Assembly (NCBI GenBank): GCA_023429995.1
Contig: JAEZCE010000061.1
Location: 1-64,000, forward strand
Length of the DNA stretch: 64,000 bases
Origin: Bacillota bacterium
GTDB taxonomy: Bacteria > Bacillota > UBA4882 > UBA8346
Direction: 5' to 3'
Each line of letters starts with the position of its first letter. Position 1 is the first letter of the stretch. A program made the translations under genes and the position numbers. Shown here piece by piece: positions 22,170 through 31,062 of the stretch. Below the pieces are notes generated by a model. The model searched no databases. It had not been told where the DNA came from and worked only from the letters and a program-made list of their open reading frames with translations.

Positions 22170-22787
22170 TCAAAAAATCTTTCGAACCGATTTTCCGGAG
22201 GGAATGGGTATACCGTATGTTTCGGCAGATTCTAATGATAAGTTTAATTTTATATCAAAACCGATTTTTTGACCATCCTTTGAGTGAATGACGCCGCTGC
22301 CCGAATATGTGACCTGCCCGTTCTCTAAAACCGCGTGAGTGCTGCGGATCTGGATATTGTAAATTTGATTCGAAAAGGGGTGATTTTTTTTGGGTGAAAT
22401 CTGGACTTTTTGAATCAACATTTTTAATTTCTCCATGGAATCTTTGGATGGTGGGGGTAGCAGGTAAGCTGCTGTCGAAGAATTTTCGCCGCTCATCGAG
22501 AGGAACAAATTCCGCAAAAAGTGATATTTAAGGCCCTCGTCGAGTGAAAGATCCTGAATTGCGGCAGAATCCGGGAGTTGGGAATTGTTTTGGGCTCCTT
22601 CCCGCTCAAGAGTATCCAATGCCGTTGGCGAAAAGCTCACCTTATCCAGGGGAAGATTGGGATTTTTGATATTTTTTTGCTCCGGCTCATGGGGAGGAAG
22701 CGGCTTGCGGGAGGTGTCTTTAGGTGGTATGGTTGAATTTTTAAGGAATGGATGTTCCTTATCGAAAATCGACTGGGACATTTTCAT
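22170..22787 (-). CDS. Hypothetical protein upstream of the flagellin-like protease
   Basis: 205 residues: a Pro/Lys/Asn-rich disordered N-terminal half with the phrase KVSFSPTAL, and a C-terminal beta-rich part (IQIRSTHAVLENGQVTYSG, HSKDGQKIGFDIKLNLSLE). The latter resembles uncharacterised proteins in which a strand pair describes -FSLQLNLS-type ends. AAGGAGG stands 6 nt before ATG. It is on the same strand, 175 nt from the flagellin-like gene, with a repeat in between. Confidence 0.6.
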   Translation of the reverse strand: MKMSQSIFDKEHPFLKNSTIPPKDTSRKPLPPHEPEQKNIKNPNLPLDKVSFSPTALDTLEREGAQNNSQLPDSAAIQDLSLDEGLKYHFLRNLFLSMSGENSSTAAYLLPPPSKDSMEKLKMLIQKVQISPKKNHPFSNQIYNIQIRSTHAVLENGQVTYSGSGVIHSKDGQKIGFDIKLNLSLESAETYGIPIPSGKSVRKIF

Positions 22788-23026
22788 GGTTTTCCTCCTT
22801 GGGGGTCTCTTTATCAGCGCTCCTTGTCGGCATAAAATTATAATGATACATGATAATTATTGAACATTTCTCCAAAAACTTCCAGTCTGATAATGAGGAA
22901 ATTTTGGTGAAAAAGGGGGGAAGGGGTTGATTTTCGGGGATTATTTGCTGAAATATCATATTTGCGAGCGATAGGAAATATGCCCGCAGTTCGTTATGAA
23001 AGGGCCGGGTATTGGGCAAGGAGTTT

Positions 23027-24160
23027 CTAATCCTGCAATTCCCGGAATATTCTATTCAATAAAGCGCCACTCATATCATGGCAATACTCCCAGATCATCA
23101 GGCCGCCCAGCTGATTGGCGCGAATATACATTGTTTTATTGGCCAGGGATTCTTCGTCCTCATAAGTGATGAAAGTATCTCCATTCCATAAATAGGGCGC
23201 TTTGGCCTGGTCGTCCCAACGGCGTAAAAAACCGTTGCGGTTGATATAGTTCCGGGCCAGGTTTTGATAACTGTAGCTTTTACATTCACCGGAGGCTGGT
23301 TGATTGCGCCCATGATTTGCATTGACTACCCCACTCCAGCCGTATCCGTAAAATGCGGCGCCAAGGATAAGCTTTTCCGGTGGCACACCGGCTTCCAGGT
23401 AGCGTTTGACACCCAAATCGGCGCTTAGGGAGGCTGCCGCTTCGGGCGATGAATAAAGGTTGGTGTGAAGGCCGGTGATACGTTCCCATTTGCCATGGAA
23501 ATCGTATGTCATTAAATTGATATAATCAACCAGGGGAGTAAGCTTTTCGAGTTCGACCGCGTTGATGTAAAAGGGACTGATGTTGGCGGCAAACGTTAAA
23601 AGGTAAGCTTTATGGTCTTTTTTTCCTCGCTGATTGAGGGTCTCCCTGAGGGTCTGCATGAGCAGGGTAAAATTTTCCTTGTCTTCCGGCAATCCTTTTT
23701 GACCATCGCTCCCGATAACCGGGAATTCCCAGTCAATATCCACTCCGTCCAACCGGTGGCGCCGCAAGAAACGGGCCACGCTTTTTGCGAATTTGATACG
23801 GGATTCGTCGCTCATTGCTATGGCCGATAACCCTTTTTCCTCCCATCCGCCGATGGAAATGAGCACCTTCAACTCGCGATTGGCTTTTTTCATTTTTTTA
23901 ACAGCGCGATGTTGAGCCGGTTCGATGGTATCTTTGATTTCTCCCTCGGCGATTCCGGCAAAAGCCAGATTGATGTGGGTGAGCTTTTGGACCTCAATAT
24001 CCTTGGCCTGCCACTTTTTCCAAAGCGGCAGGTAGCTTATAATTTTATAGGTCTTGGGCGTGGAGACGGCAAAGATGGTATGGACGGCGATGGAAGAAAA
24101 TATCATTAATAATAGGAGGATCATTATTTTTTTTCTGAGTTGGCTGGAAGTATTGTTCAC
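23027..24160 (-). CDS. Glycoside hydrolase family 18 protein, secreted
   Basis: 377 residues from GTG 24160, 8 nt after TGGAGA; a longer frame to 24196 lacks a ribosome site. A signal anchor (about residues 12-32) is followed by a complete GH18 barrel: YKIISYLPLWKKW, LKVLISIGGW, the catalytic DGVDIDWEF with its Glu, and YDFHGKW and LGGLMIWEY later. GH18 enzymes cleave chitin or beta-1,4-linked GlcNAc; in spore formers some act on spore peptidoglycan or capsule. No LysM or chitin-binding module is seen. Which substrate applies is open. Confidence 0.88.
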   Translation of the reverse strand: MNNTSSQLRKKIMILLLLMIFSSIAVHTIFAVSTPKTYKIISYLPLWKKWQAKDIEVQKLTHINLAFAGIAEGEIKDTIEPAQHRAVKKMKKANRELKVLISIGGWEEKGLSAIAMSDESRIKFAKSVARFLRRHRLDGVDIDWEFPVIGSDGQKGLPEDKENFTLLMQTLRETLNQRGKKDHKAYLLTFAANISPFYINAVELEKLTPLVDYINLMTYDFHGKWERITGLHTNLYSSPEAAASLSADLGVKRYLEAGVPPEKLILGAAFYGYGWSGVVNANHGRNQPASGECKSYSYQNLARNYINRNGFLRRWDDQAKAPYLWNGDTFITYEDEESLANKTMYIRANQLGGLMIWEYCHDMSGALLNRIFRELQD

Positions 24161-24481
24161 GAAAGTTTCTCCATAGTTTATCGGTGTTGATTTCAAGCAT
24201 TCTAAATTCCAATCGCTTGAATGATCTTGCCCTTGGATTTTAACTGGCTAGATTCTTGCCAAGGATCGATATTCCCTGCTAAAAGTATGTTTGAAAATAT
24301 AGGCAATTCAAGAGCGATGGCTGTGAAAGAAGCGATGACTGTAAAAAAACGATGACTGTCATGAAAACTTTTGAAAGACCGATAATAAAATCGATATCTG
24401 AAACTGTTCTCTAAAAGGACTTTGGGACCTTTTTTCAAAAGGGCTTTGACTTTAGTCCATCCATACTTTATCTGAGCCGAA

Positions 24482-24805
24482 TTAAGCGATACGGGTTTGC
24501 GGAATTGTAATTTTGGCGGTCCCTGATTTTCCCTCAAATCTGGGCGAGTGGGCAACGGTTATACTGCTTAAAATGATTTCCCGGGCGCCGGTCTTGAAAT
24601 TGGAGCGTAATTCCGCCCTGGGAACGACCACGGTTAGTTCATAAGGTGGACCGTTAAGGGGTATTTCACGGGAGACTTTGATTTCCTGCCCGAATATTTT
24701 GATGGTTACGGTGTCTAAAGTGCTACTGCTTTTAGCAGTCGTACGGTGATTTCCAAACCGGGCCCATAAGCGGTATAGGGAATGCCATATTTTTTTCCAA
24801 AACAT
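24482..24805 (-). CDS. Hypothetical protein
   Basis: 107 residues, basic N-terminus (FWKKIWHSLYRLW), then a beta-rich region. GGAGGTATGAAGC precedes ATG 24805. It is upstream of the GH18 gene on the same strand but separated by 320 nt, in which no other gene is convincing. Family unknown. Confidence 0.5.
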   Translation of the reverse strand: MFWKKIWHSLYRLWARFGNHRTTAKSSSTLDTVTIKIFGQEIKVSREIPLNGPPYELTVVVPRAELRSNFKTGAREIILSSITVAHSPRFEGKSGTAKITIPQTRIA

Positions 24806-24897
24806 GCTTCATACCTCCGATACTTTATTGTATGTCAGGGAAATGCTTTAGGTCTATCCTTCAGGGAAGAATCATCTCCAAGAGGGGAGGGTAAAAT

Positions 24898-25209
24898 TTG
24901 CCGTATTCGAAAAGGTTTTTGATTCGTTTAAGTCTGTATCTAGCCTGTTTTTTCTTGTTTTATTGGGCGCCTTGGCGCGTAATATCCGAAGGCCCGGTTT
25001 TGTGTCCTTTCCAAAGAATTTTTGGAGCGCCTTGCTTAGGCTGCGGGATGACCAGGGCATTTTGGCAGATTGTCCATGGGAATTTTCGGACTGCTTTTTC
25101 GTTAAATGCCTTATCCTTTTTGTTTTTTCCAATGATTACTTTTTTATTGTTTTTTGATATTTACCAGGGAATAAAGAACTGTTTGCGTTTTTCTAGAAAA
25201 GGAGCGTGA
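24898..25209 (+). CDS. DUF2752 membrane protein
   Basis: 103 residues with three hydrophobic segments and the DUF2752 signature CPFQRIFGAPCLGCGMTRAFW. TTG 24898 lies behind GGGGAGGG. DUF2752 proteins are small membrane proteins of unknown function found in many Bacillota. Confidence 0.85.
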   Translation: MPYSKRFLIRLSLYLACFFLFYWAPWRVISEGPVLCPFQRIFGAPCLGCGMTRAFWQIVHGNFRTAFSLNALSFLFFPMITFLLFFDIYQGIKNCLRFSRKGA

Positions 25210-25236
25210 AGGAATTCAATTTTTAGCGAGGTGATC

Positions 25237-25377
25237 ATGAAAATTGTAATGATTTACGGCAGTCCCCGTAAAGGGGTTACCTACGAAGCGGTGCAGATCG
25301 TCAAAAAAGAACTACAAGCCCAGGAGGATGTGGAATTTACAGAGTTTCAGCTTCCGCAGGATATGCCGAACTGGTAA
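25237..25377 (+). pseudogene. Truncated flavodoxin-like reductase (N-terminal fragment)
   Basis: 46 residues starting MKIVMIYGSPRKG, the FMN-binding loop of NADPH-dependent FMN reductases and iron-sulfur flavoproteins, then a normal helix and VEFTEFQLPQDMPN, after which the frame ends. Complete relatives are 180-250 residues. The ribosome site (GCGAGGTGATC) and start are intact, the rest is deleted. Confidence 0.75.
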
Positions 25378-25529
25378 TTATCTGCGCATTATTTTCTATT
25401 GAATAACCTTCCAAGATGATTTATAGTATATATTTGGCAAGGAGTTTACGGTTTTTTACCGGCTAATGGAATGGATTGACTCGAAAAGTTCATAGGGACT
25501 TTGATGTACTGAGAAAGGATGTTTTTTAG

Positions 25530-26639
25530 TTGAAACTAGGAATTGTCGGACTACCGAATGTAGGAAAAAGCACTTTGTTTAACGCGATTACCAAGGCTGG
25601 CGCTGAGAGCGCCAACTATCCGTTTTGTACGATTGAACCGAATGTGGGAATCGTTTCCGTTCCCGACGAACGCCTTCAGAAACTGGCTGAAATGTATGAC
25701 CCGGAAAAGATAACCCCGACTGCAATCGAATTCGTGGATATTGCCGGACTGGTTAAAGGGGCCAGCAGGGGAGAGGGGCTCGGGAATAAGTTTCTGGCCC
25801 ACATCCGTGAAGTGGATGCCATCGTTGAAGTGGTACGTTGTTTCGAAGACCCGAATATTGTTCATGTTGACGGATCGATCGGACCGAAACGGGATGTAGA
25901 GACCATTAACCTGGAATTGATTTTCGCGGACTTGGAAACTTTGGAAAAACGAATGGACAAGACCTCCAAAATGCTGAAAGTCCAAGATGCCAGATTGAGA
26001 GCACAATATGAGACGGAAATGGAAATTTATGGCCGTGTTAAGGCCGGATTGGAAAGTGGATTGCCGGTCAGAGCTCTTCCATTCACCCCGGAAGAGAAAG
26101 ATATTATCCGCCAGGCTTTTTTGTTGACGGATAAGCCGATCATTTATGCTGCCAACGTAGGGGAAGATGATTTGGCAAATGCCGGGACCGGGAATGCTTT
26201 GGTTAAAGAATTAGAGTCCCTGGTTAAAGTGGAAGGAGCAGAAATGGTGGTCACTTCCGCCCGTATTGAAGAAGAAATCGCCGAACTGGATGAGGCCGAA
26301 AGAAAAGAATATTTGAAGGAATTAGGCATTGCGGAGTCCGGTTTGGACAAATTGATTAAAAAGAGTTACGGGCTCCTTGGGTTAATCAGTTTTTTAACCG
26401 CCGGAAAGCCTGAAGTCAGAGCCTGGACGATTACCAAAGGAACGAAAGCCCCTCAGGCGGCCGGTAAGATCCATTCCGATATTGAAAGGGGTTTTATTCG
26501 GGCGGAGATTGTAAGTTTTAAAGACCTTATGGCCTGTGGTTCATATAATGTAGCCAAGGAAAAGGGTTTGGTACGACAGGAAGGCAAGGATTATGTCATG
26601 CAGGACGGCGATATAACGTTATTTCGTTTTAATGTTTGA
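25530..26639 (+). CDS. ychF: YchF, Obg-family ribosome-binding ATPase
   Basis: 369 residues, usual length for the family. G1 loop GLPNVGKSTLFNAI at the N-terminus, FVDIAGLVKGASRGEGLG as G3 region, a coiled-coil insert (about 130-200), and a C-terminal TGS-like domain with the family end VMQDGDITLFRFNV. TTG 25530 follows AAAGGATG. YchF hydrolyses ATP rather than GTP and binds ribosomes. Single gene; no partners. Confidence 0.95.
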   Translation: MKLGIVGLPNVGKSTLFNAITKAGAESANYPFCTIEPNVGIVSVPDERLQKLAEMYDPEKITPTAIEFVDIAGLVKGASRGEGLGNKFLAHIREVDAIVEVVRCFEDPNIVHVDGSIGPKRDVETINLELIFADLETLEKRMDKTSKMLKVQDARLRAQYETEMEIYGRVKAGLESGLPVRALPFTPEEKDIIRQAFLLTDKPIIYAANVGEDDLANAGTGNALVKELESLVKVEGAEMVVTSARIEEEIAELDEAERKEYLKELGIAESGLDKLIKKSYGLLGLISFLTAGKPEVRAWTITKGTKAPQAAGKIHSDIERGFIRAEIVSFKDLMACGSYNVAKEKGLVRQEGKDYVMQDGDITLFRFNV

Positions 26640-27106
26640 ATCAATCGCCCAATTCATAAAATCGTTTTCGATAGCTGTCTATTAAAAATTTCTTTTCGCG
26701 CCGGTATATTTCGAAGGTTCCTTGATGGAGCTAAAGAAATGTCGGAAGTCTTGAAGTGAGCGGGAATTTTTGTAGATAGCTTTTTCATTGCAAAAAATAA
26801 TTGGCTATCGTTTTCTAAGTAACGCTTCGGTATAGGCGAGCAGGCATTTGTCAGTTGTTTACAGGGAATAAATAATTCCTTAATAATCCCCTAAGAAGAA
26901 CGAACGGTTTTTGGAAGAAATGATGGATCGGGTTACCGTCAATCAATTTTGCCCCCATCAACAACCCGGTATTGCAATCAATAAAAAAATTTAACCTTCA
27001 AATGCTTCCAAACCTCATCATGACCGGCAGCCGGAATATATATTTTATTAAGGTTTTGCAACTGTTTTGTAAAAGATCTGTAATATTCGGGACGAAGATT
27101 TTACTC
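26640..27106. other. Intergenic region upstream of mglBAC
   Basis: About 470 nt with no gene that has a ribosome site on either strand and no strong repeat. Confidence 0.6.
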
Positions 27107-27136
27107 TTGCTGGGCCATTTAAAAGAATGATATGAT
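27107..27136 (+). promoter_or_regulatory. Probable mglBAC promoter
   Basis: TTGCTG (27107-27112), 18 nt spacer, TATGAT (27131-27136), 45 nt ahead of the mglB start. Confidence 0.45.
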
Positions 27137-27181
27137 TCGATCGAGCAGATGCTCAGATGTAAATATATAGGAGGGATTTTG

Positions 27182-28174
27182 TTGAAAAAAGTTTTAGTAT
27201 TAGCAATGGTTTTAGTCGTGCTGCTCGTTGGCGTGGCTGTCAATGCAGCAAAACCGATCAATATCGGTTGCGTGATTTACAAATTTGACGATACTTTCAT
27301 GAGCGGTGTCCGGATGAACATTCAAACCGCTGTGAAAGAAGTCAAAGGCGCAAAAATTGATATCGTTGATGCACAGAATTCCCAGGCCACCTGTAATGAC
27401 AAAGTTGACCTCTTTATCACCAAGAAGGTCAGCGCAATGGCAATTAACCCGGTTGACCGTGCAGCTTGCGGCGTTATCATCGACAAAGCCAAAAAAGCTA
27501 ATATTCCATTAGTATTATTCAACCGCGAACCGTTCAAAGAAGACATGGCCAAATGGAACAAAGTTTACTATGTTGGCGCGATTGCCGAACAATCCGGAAC
27601 GATGGCAGGCCAATTGGTAATCGACTACTTCAAAGCCCATCCGACCCAAGACGGTGTTATCCATTATGCAATGCTGAAGGGCGAACCCGGTCATCAGGAT
27701 GCTGAACTCCGGACCAAATTCTCTATCAAAGCTATTACCGACGCTGGTTTCAAAGTGGAAAAAGTTGCTGAAGATACCGGTATGTGGGATCGCGTGAAAG
27801 GTCAAGAGAAAATGGCTGCATTCTTAGCAACAGGCAAACGGATTGACGTTGTTCTTGCTAACAATGACGATATGGCTCTTGGCGCTATTGAAGCTTTAAA
27901 AGCCGCCGGTTATTTCAAAGGCGACAAATATATGCCGGTTGTTGGCGTTGATGCAACTGCTCCTGCTCTTCAAGCTCTTCAAGACGGCACCCTGCTCGGA
28001 ACCGTTTTGAATGATGCCAAGAATCAAGGCAGAGTGACTGCTAAACTTGCCATGGTATTATCTCAAGGTAAAATCCCGACCGAAGCCAACATTGGCTACA
28101 AAATCACCGATGGCAAATATGTTTGGGTACCTTACAAACCCATCACCAAAGCCAATATGAAAGATGCTCAATAA
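27182..28174 (+). CDS. mglB: Galactose/methylgalactoside-binding protein MglB
   Basis: 330 residues from TTG 27182 behind AGGAGGG. Signal peptide of about 22 residues. The mature part follows MglB closely: IGCVIYKFDDTFM, ALAINPVDRAA, NREPF, LLKGEPGHQDAE-type segment and NNDDMALGAIEALKAAG, the residues that close the sugar pocket. It binds galactose- or glucose-like sugars outside the membrane and hands them to MglAC. First gene of the operon, followed by a hairpin that would raise its level over mglA. Confidence 0.88.
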   Translation: MKKVLVLAMVLVVLLVGVAVNAAKPINIGCVIYKFDDTFMSGVRMNIQTAVKEVKGAKIDIVDAQNSQATCNDKVDLFITKKVSAMAINPVDRAACGVIIDKAKKANIPLVLFNREPFKEDMAKWNKVYYVGAIAEQSGTMAGQLVIDYFKAHPTQDGVIHYAMLKGEPGHQDAELRTKFSIKAITDAGFKVEKVAEDTGMWDRVKGQEKMAAFLATGKRIDVVLANNDDMALGAIEALKAAGYFKGDKYMPVVGVDATAPALQALQDGTLLGTVLNDAKNQGRVTAKLAMVLSQGKIPTEANIGYKITDGKYVWVPYKPITKANMKDAQ

Positions 28175-28201
28175 ATCTTTCATCACCAATTTTTGAAAAA
28201 G

Positions 28202-28239
28202 CAGGGGAGCAGTCATGCTTGATTTTGCTCCCCTGTTTT
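28202..28239 (+). terminator. Hairpin between mglB and mglA
   Basis: CAGGGGAGC (28202-28210) pairs with GCTCCCCTG (28227-28235), followed by TTTT. Partial read-through would give more binding protein than transporter. Confidence 0.7.
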
Positions 28240-28391
28240 CTGACTATCCTAGAGATTATAAAAATGGGATTCTTTAAAATCATGGATGTTCTTATTCCTT
28301 TCAATAAAGATAATGATTAAAATTGTTCCTATCTTAATTAGGGGTTCTATCTGATTCCGTTGTCACGATTTTGACCGCAGGGGGCATTGCA

Positions 28392-29906
28392 ATGAGTGAA
28401 AAAGGTTTTTTGCTTGAAATGAATGATATTTCAAAGGAATTTCCAGGTGTTAAAGCGCTTGATAACGTAACTTTGCATGTGCGTCCCGGTACTGTGCATG
28501 CACTGATGGGTGAAAACGGCGCCGGTAAATCAACATTGATGAAATGTCTTTTCGGGATCTATAAACAAGATTCCGGGGATATATTGCTAAACGGTGAAAA
28601 AATTGAGATTGAAAATTCAAAGATCGCTTTAGATAACGGTATTTCCATGATTCATCAGGAACTGCACCCGATACCATATCGAAACGTTATGGAAAACATT
28701 TGGCTGGGCCGTTTCCCATTGAAAAAATTCGGGCCTTTTCAATTGGTTGATCATAAAAAAATGTACCGGGATAGCGAAGAGCTTTTTAAAAGTCTAGAAA
28801 TGAATATTAACCCCGCTACGGTTGTGGGCAATATGTCTGTTTCCAAAGTGCAGTCCATGGAAATTGCTAAAGCGGTTTCTTATAATTCCAAAGTTATCAT
28901 TATGGATGAACCGACCTCTTCCCTAACAGAAAATGAAGTGGATCATTTGTTTAAGATTATCCGGCAACTCAAGAGCCGTGGTGTTGCAATTATTTACATC
29001 TCTCACAAAATCGAGGAGATTTTGCAGATCTCCGATGAGGTTACGATTATGAGGGATGGACAGCTCGTTGGCACCTGGCCTGCAGCAGAAATGACTACTG
29101 ACTTAATAATTTCCAGAATGGTGGGACGTGATTTAACCCATCGTTTCCCGGAACGCAGCAATATACCGGGGGAAGTAATTTTGAAAGTTGAGGCGCTCAC
29201 TTCGCCTTCGCCAAAATCATTCAGAGATATTTCTTTTGAACTCCGCAGAGGGGAGATACTGGGGGTCGGCGGTTTGGTCGGCGCCCAACGCACCGAGTTA
29301 ATTGAGGCTTTATTTGGATTGAGGGCCATTGCCTCCGGCAATATTTATCTGGATGGAAAACGGGTTATGATAATTTCGCCGGAAGAAGCCAAAAAATATA
29401 AGTTGGCATTGTTGACCGAAGATCGGCGCGTATCGGGAATTTTTGGCGCGTTGTCGGTGATGGAGAACACTTTGATCGCCAATTTAGGCCGTTATGTCCG
29501 GTATGGTTTGCTGAGCAGTAAGAAGAGAAAAGCGGATACCGACAAGACCGTCGCGCAACTTAAAGTAAAGACGCCATCCGTAAAGACACTGATTAAAGAT
29601 TTATCCGGCGGCAACCAGCAAAAAGTGTTATTTGGAAGATGGCTGCTTACGGAACCGGATATTTTGCTACTTGACGAACCGACCCGGGGTATCGATGTCG
29701 GGGCAAAATATGAGATTTATACGCTTATCGCGGATTTGGCAAAACAGGGCAAAAGTATTATTATGATTACATCCGAGATGCCTGAATTAATTGGAATGTC
29801 CGACCGGATTATGGTCATGTGTGAAGGACGCCTCTCCGGTTTCGTTGATGGAAAAAATGCGACACAAGAAGAGATTATGCGTTTGGCCGCTAAGTTTATC
29901 GCTTAA
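28392..29906 (+). CDS. mglA: Sugar ABC transporter ATPase MglA (two ABC domains)
   Basis: 504 residues from ATG 28392, behind CAGGGGG. Two nucleotide-binding domains in tandem. Domain 1 has Walker A GENGAGKST and Walker B IIMDEPTSSL; domain 2 has a degenerate Walker A (GGLVGAQRTEL) but LSGGNQQK and LLLDEPTRGID. This is the layout of MglA/RbsA-type sugar importers. Confidence 0.92.
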   Translation: MSEKGFLLEMNDISKEFPGVKALDNVTLHVRPGTVHALMGENGAGKSTLMKCLFGIYKQDSGDILLNGEKIEIENSKIALDNGISMIHQELHPIPYRNVMENIWLGRFPLKKFGPFQLVDHKKMYRDSEELFKSLEMNINPATVVGNMSVSKVQSMEIAKAVSYNSKVIIMDEPTSSLTENEVDHLFKIIRQLKSRGVAIIYISHKIEEILQISDEVTIMRDGQLVGTWPAAEMTTDLIISRMVGRDLTHRFPERSNIPGEVILKVEALTSPSPKSFRDISFELRRGEILGVGGLVGAQRTELIEALFGLRAIASGNIYLDGKRVMIISPEEAKKYKLALLTEDRRVSGIFGALSVMENTLIANLGRYVRYGLLSSKKRKADTDKTVAQLKVKTPSVKTLIKDLSGGNQQKVLFGRWLLTEPDILLLDEPTRGIDVGAKYEIYTLIADLAKQGKSIIMITSEMPELIGMSDRIMVMCEGRLSGFVDGKNATQEEIMRLAAKFIA

Positions 29907-29926
29907 TTGAAGGAGGGTTTCAACTT

Positions 29927-30934
29927 ATGGATTTCAAAAGGATCTTAAAATATCTCAGCGATCATGCAATTTATTTTGTATTAGTGCTTTTGGTGATTGT
30001 TATTGCATTCATTGATTCCAGCTTTCTATCTCTGACTTGCCTTCGGGATATTTTGCTTCAGTCTTCAACCCGTATTATTATTGCCATGGGCGCCTTTTTT
30101 GCAATATTGATTGCGGGCTGCGACCTTTCCGCCGGACGTATGGTGGGTTTTGGCGCGGTTATCGCCGCTTCAATGTTACAAGCGCCTACTTACTTACGGC
30201 TGTTTTATCCGAATATGCCGCAACTTCCCTTATTGTTGCCCATTTTAATTGCTATCCTCGTCGGTATATTATTTGGCATGTTCAATGGATTTGCAGTCGC
30301 TAAATTAGGTTTGCCCCCATTTATTGCGACATTAGGCTCCATGGTAATCATCTATGGTATCAATTCAATCTATTTTGACATGCCGCCTAACAGTTCCCAA
30401 CCTATCGGCGGCCTGCGGGCTGATTTTACCGAATTAGGCACCGGCGCTATCGGTCCTCAAGCTTTTTCCATCCCGTATATTTTGATTATTGCAATCATCA
30501 TCGCCTTTTTGATGTTCGTATTAATGAATAAAACCCGTTTTGGAAAAAACTGTTATGCTATCGGTGGAAATATTAACGCCGCCAAAGTTTCCGGTATTAA
30601 TGTATCCCGGCATATATTGGCGATGTTCACTATCGCCGGTGGTTTATTCGCCTTGGGCGGTGTGCTTGAAGCAGCCAGAACAGGCGGAGCTACCAATAAC
30701 TATGGGAATGGTTATGAGTTTGATGCGATTACAGCTTGTGTCGTCGGCGGAGTTTCCACGACAGGCGGTATTGGAACCATTCAAGGGATATTAGCCGGCG
30801 TATTTATTCTCACCATTATCAACTATGGACTCACTTTTATCGGCCTCAATCCTTACTGGCAGCAAATTATTAAAGGGTTAATCATTATATTTGCTGTTGC
30901 TGTCGATATCCGGAAATATTTAACCAAGAAATAA
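29927..30934 (+). CDS. mglC: Sugar ABC transporter permease MglC
   Basis: 335 residues with about ten hydrophobic segments and family motifs: GCDLSAGRMVGFGA, NGFAVAKLGLPPFIATLG, YAIGGN, AKVSGINV and GGVSTTGGIGTI. It begins 21 nt after mglA behind AAGGAGGG. With MglB and MglA it forms a complete galactose-type importer. Confidence 0.92.
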   Translation: MDFKRILKYLSDHAIYFVLVLLVIVIAFIDSSFLSLTCLRDILLQSSTRIIIAMGAFFAILIAGCDLSAGRMVGFGAVIAASMLQAPTYLRLFYPNMPQLPLLLPILIAILVGILFGMFNGFAVAKLGLPPFIATLGSMVIIYGINSIYFDMPPNSSQPIGGLRADFTELGTGAIGPQAFSIPYILIIAIIIAFLMFVLMNKTRFGKNCYAIGGNINAAKVSGINVSRHILAMFTIAGGLFALGGVLEAARTGGATNNYGNGYEFDAITACVVGGVSTTGGIGTIQGILAGVFILTIINYGLTFIGLNPYWQQIIKGLIIIFAVAVDIRKYLTKK

Positions 30935-30971
30935 AAAAAGCGCCAACAACTATATAGAGAAATGATGTATG

Positions 30972-31010
30972 GGGGAACCGGGGTAATTCTAAAAATTGGT
31001 TCCCCTTTAT
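30972..31010 (+). terminator. mgl operon terminator
   Basis: GGGGAACC (30972-30979) pairs with GGTTCCCC (30998-31005), followed by TTTATTTC. Confidence 0.75.
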
Positions 31011-31062
31011 TTCACTGGATTTCTTGTGAGGGATAAAATAATATTTAAAAGAGGTGATCCTA

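Noticed and set aside
24202..24555. 117-codon minus-strand frame between the GH18 gene and the 24482-24805 gene
   Set aside because: It overlaps the better-supported gene in another frame, with no ribosome site; composition is not convincing.
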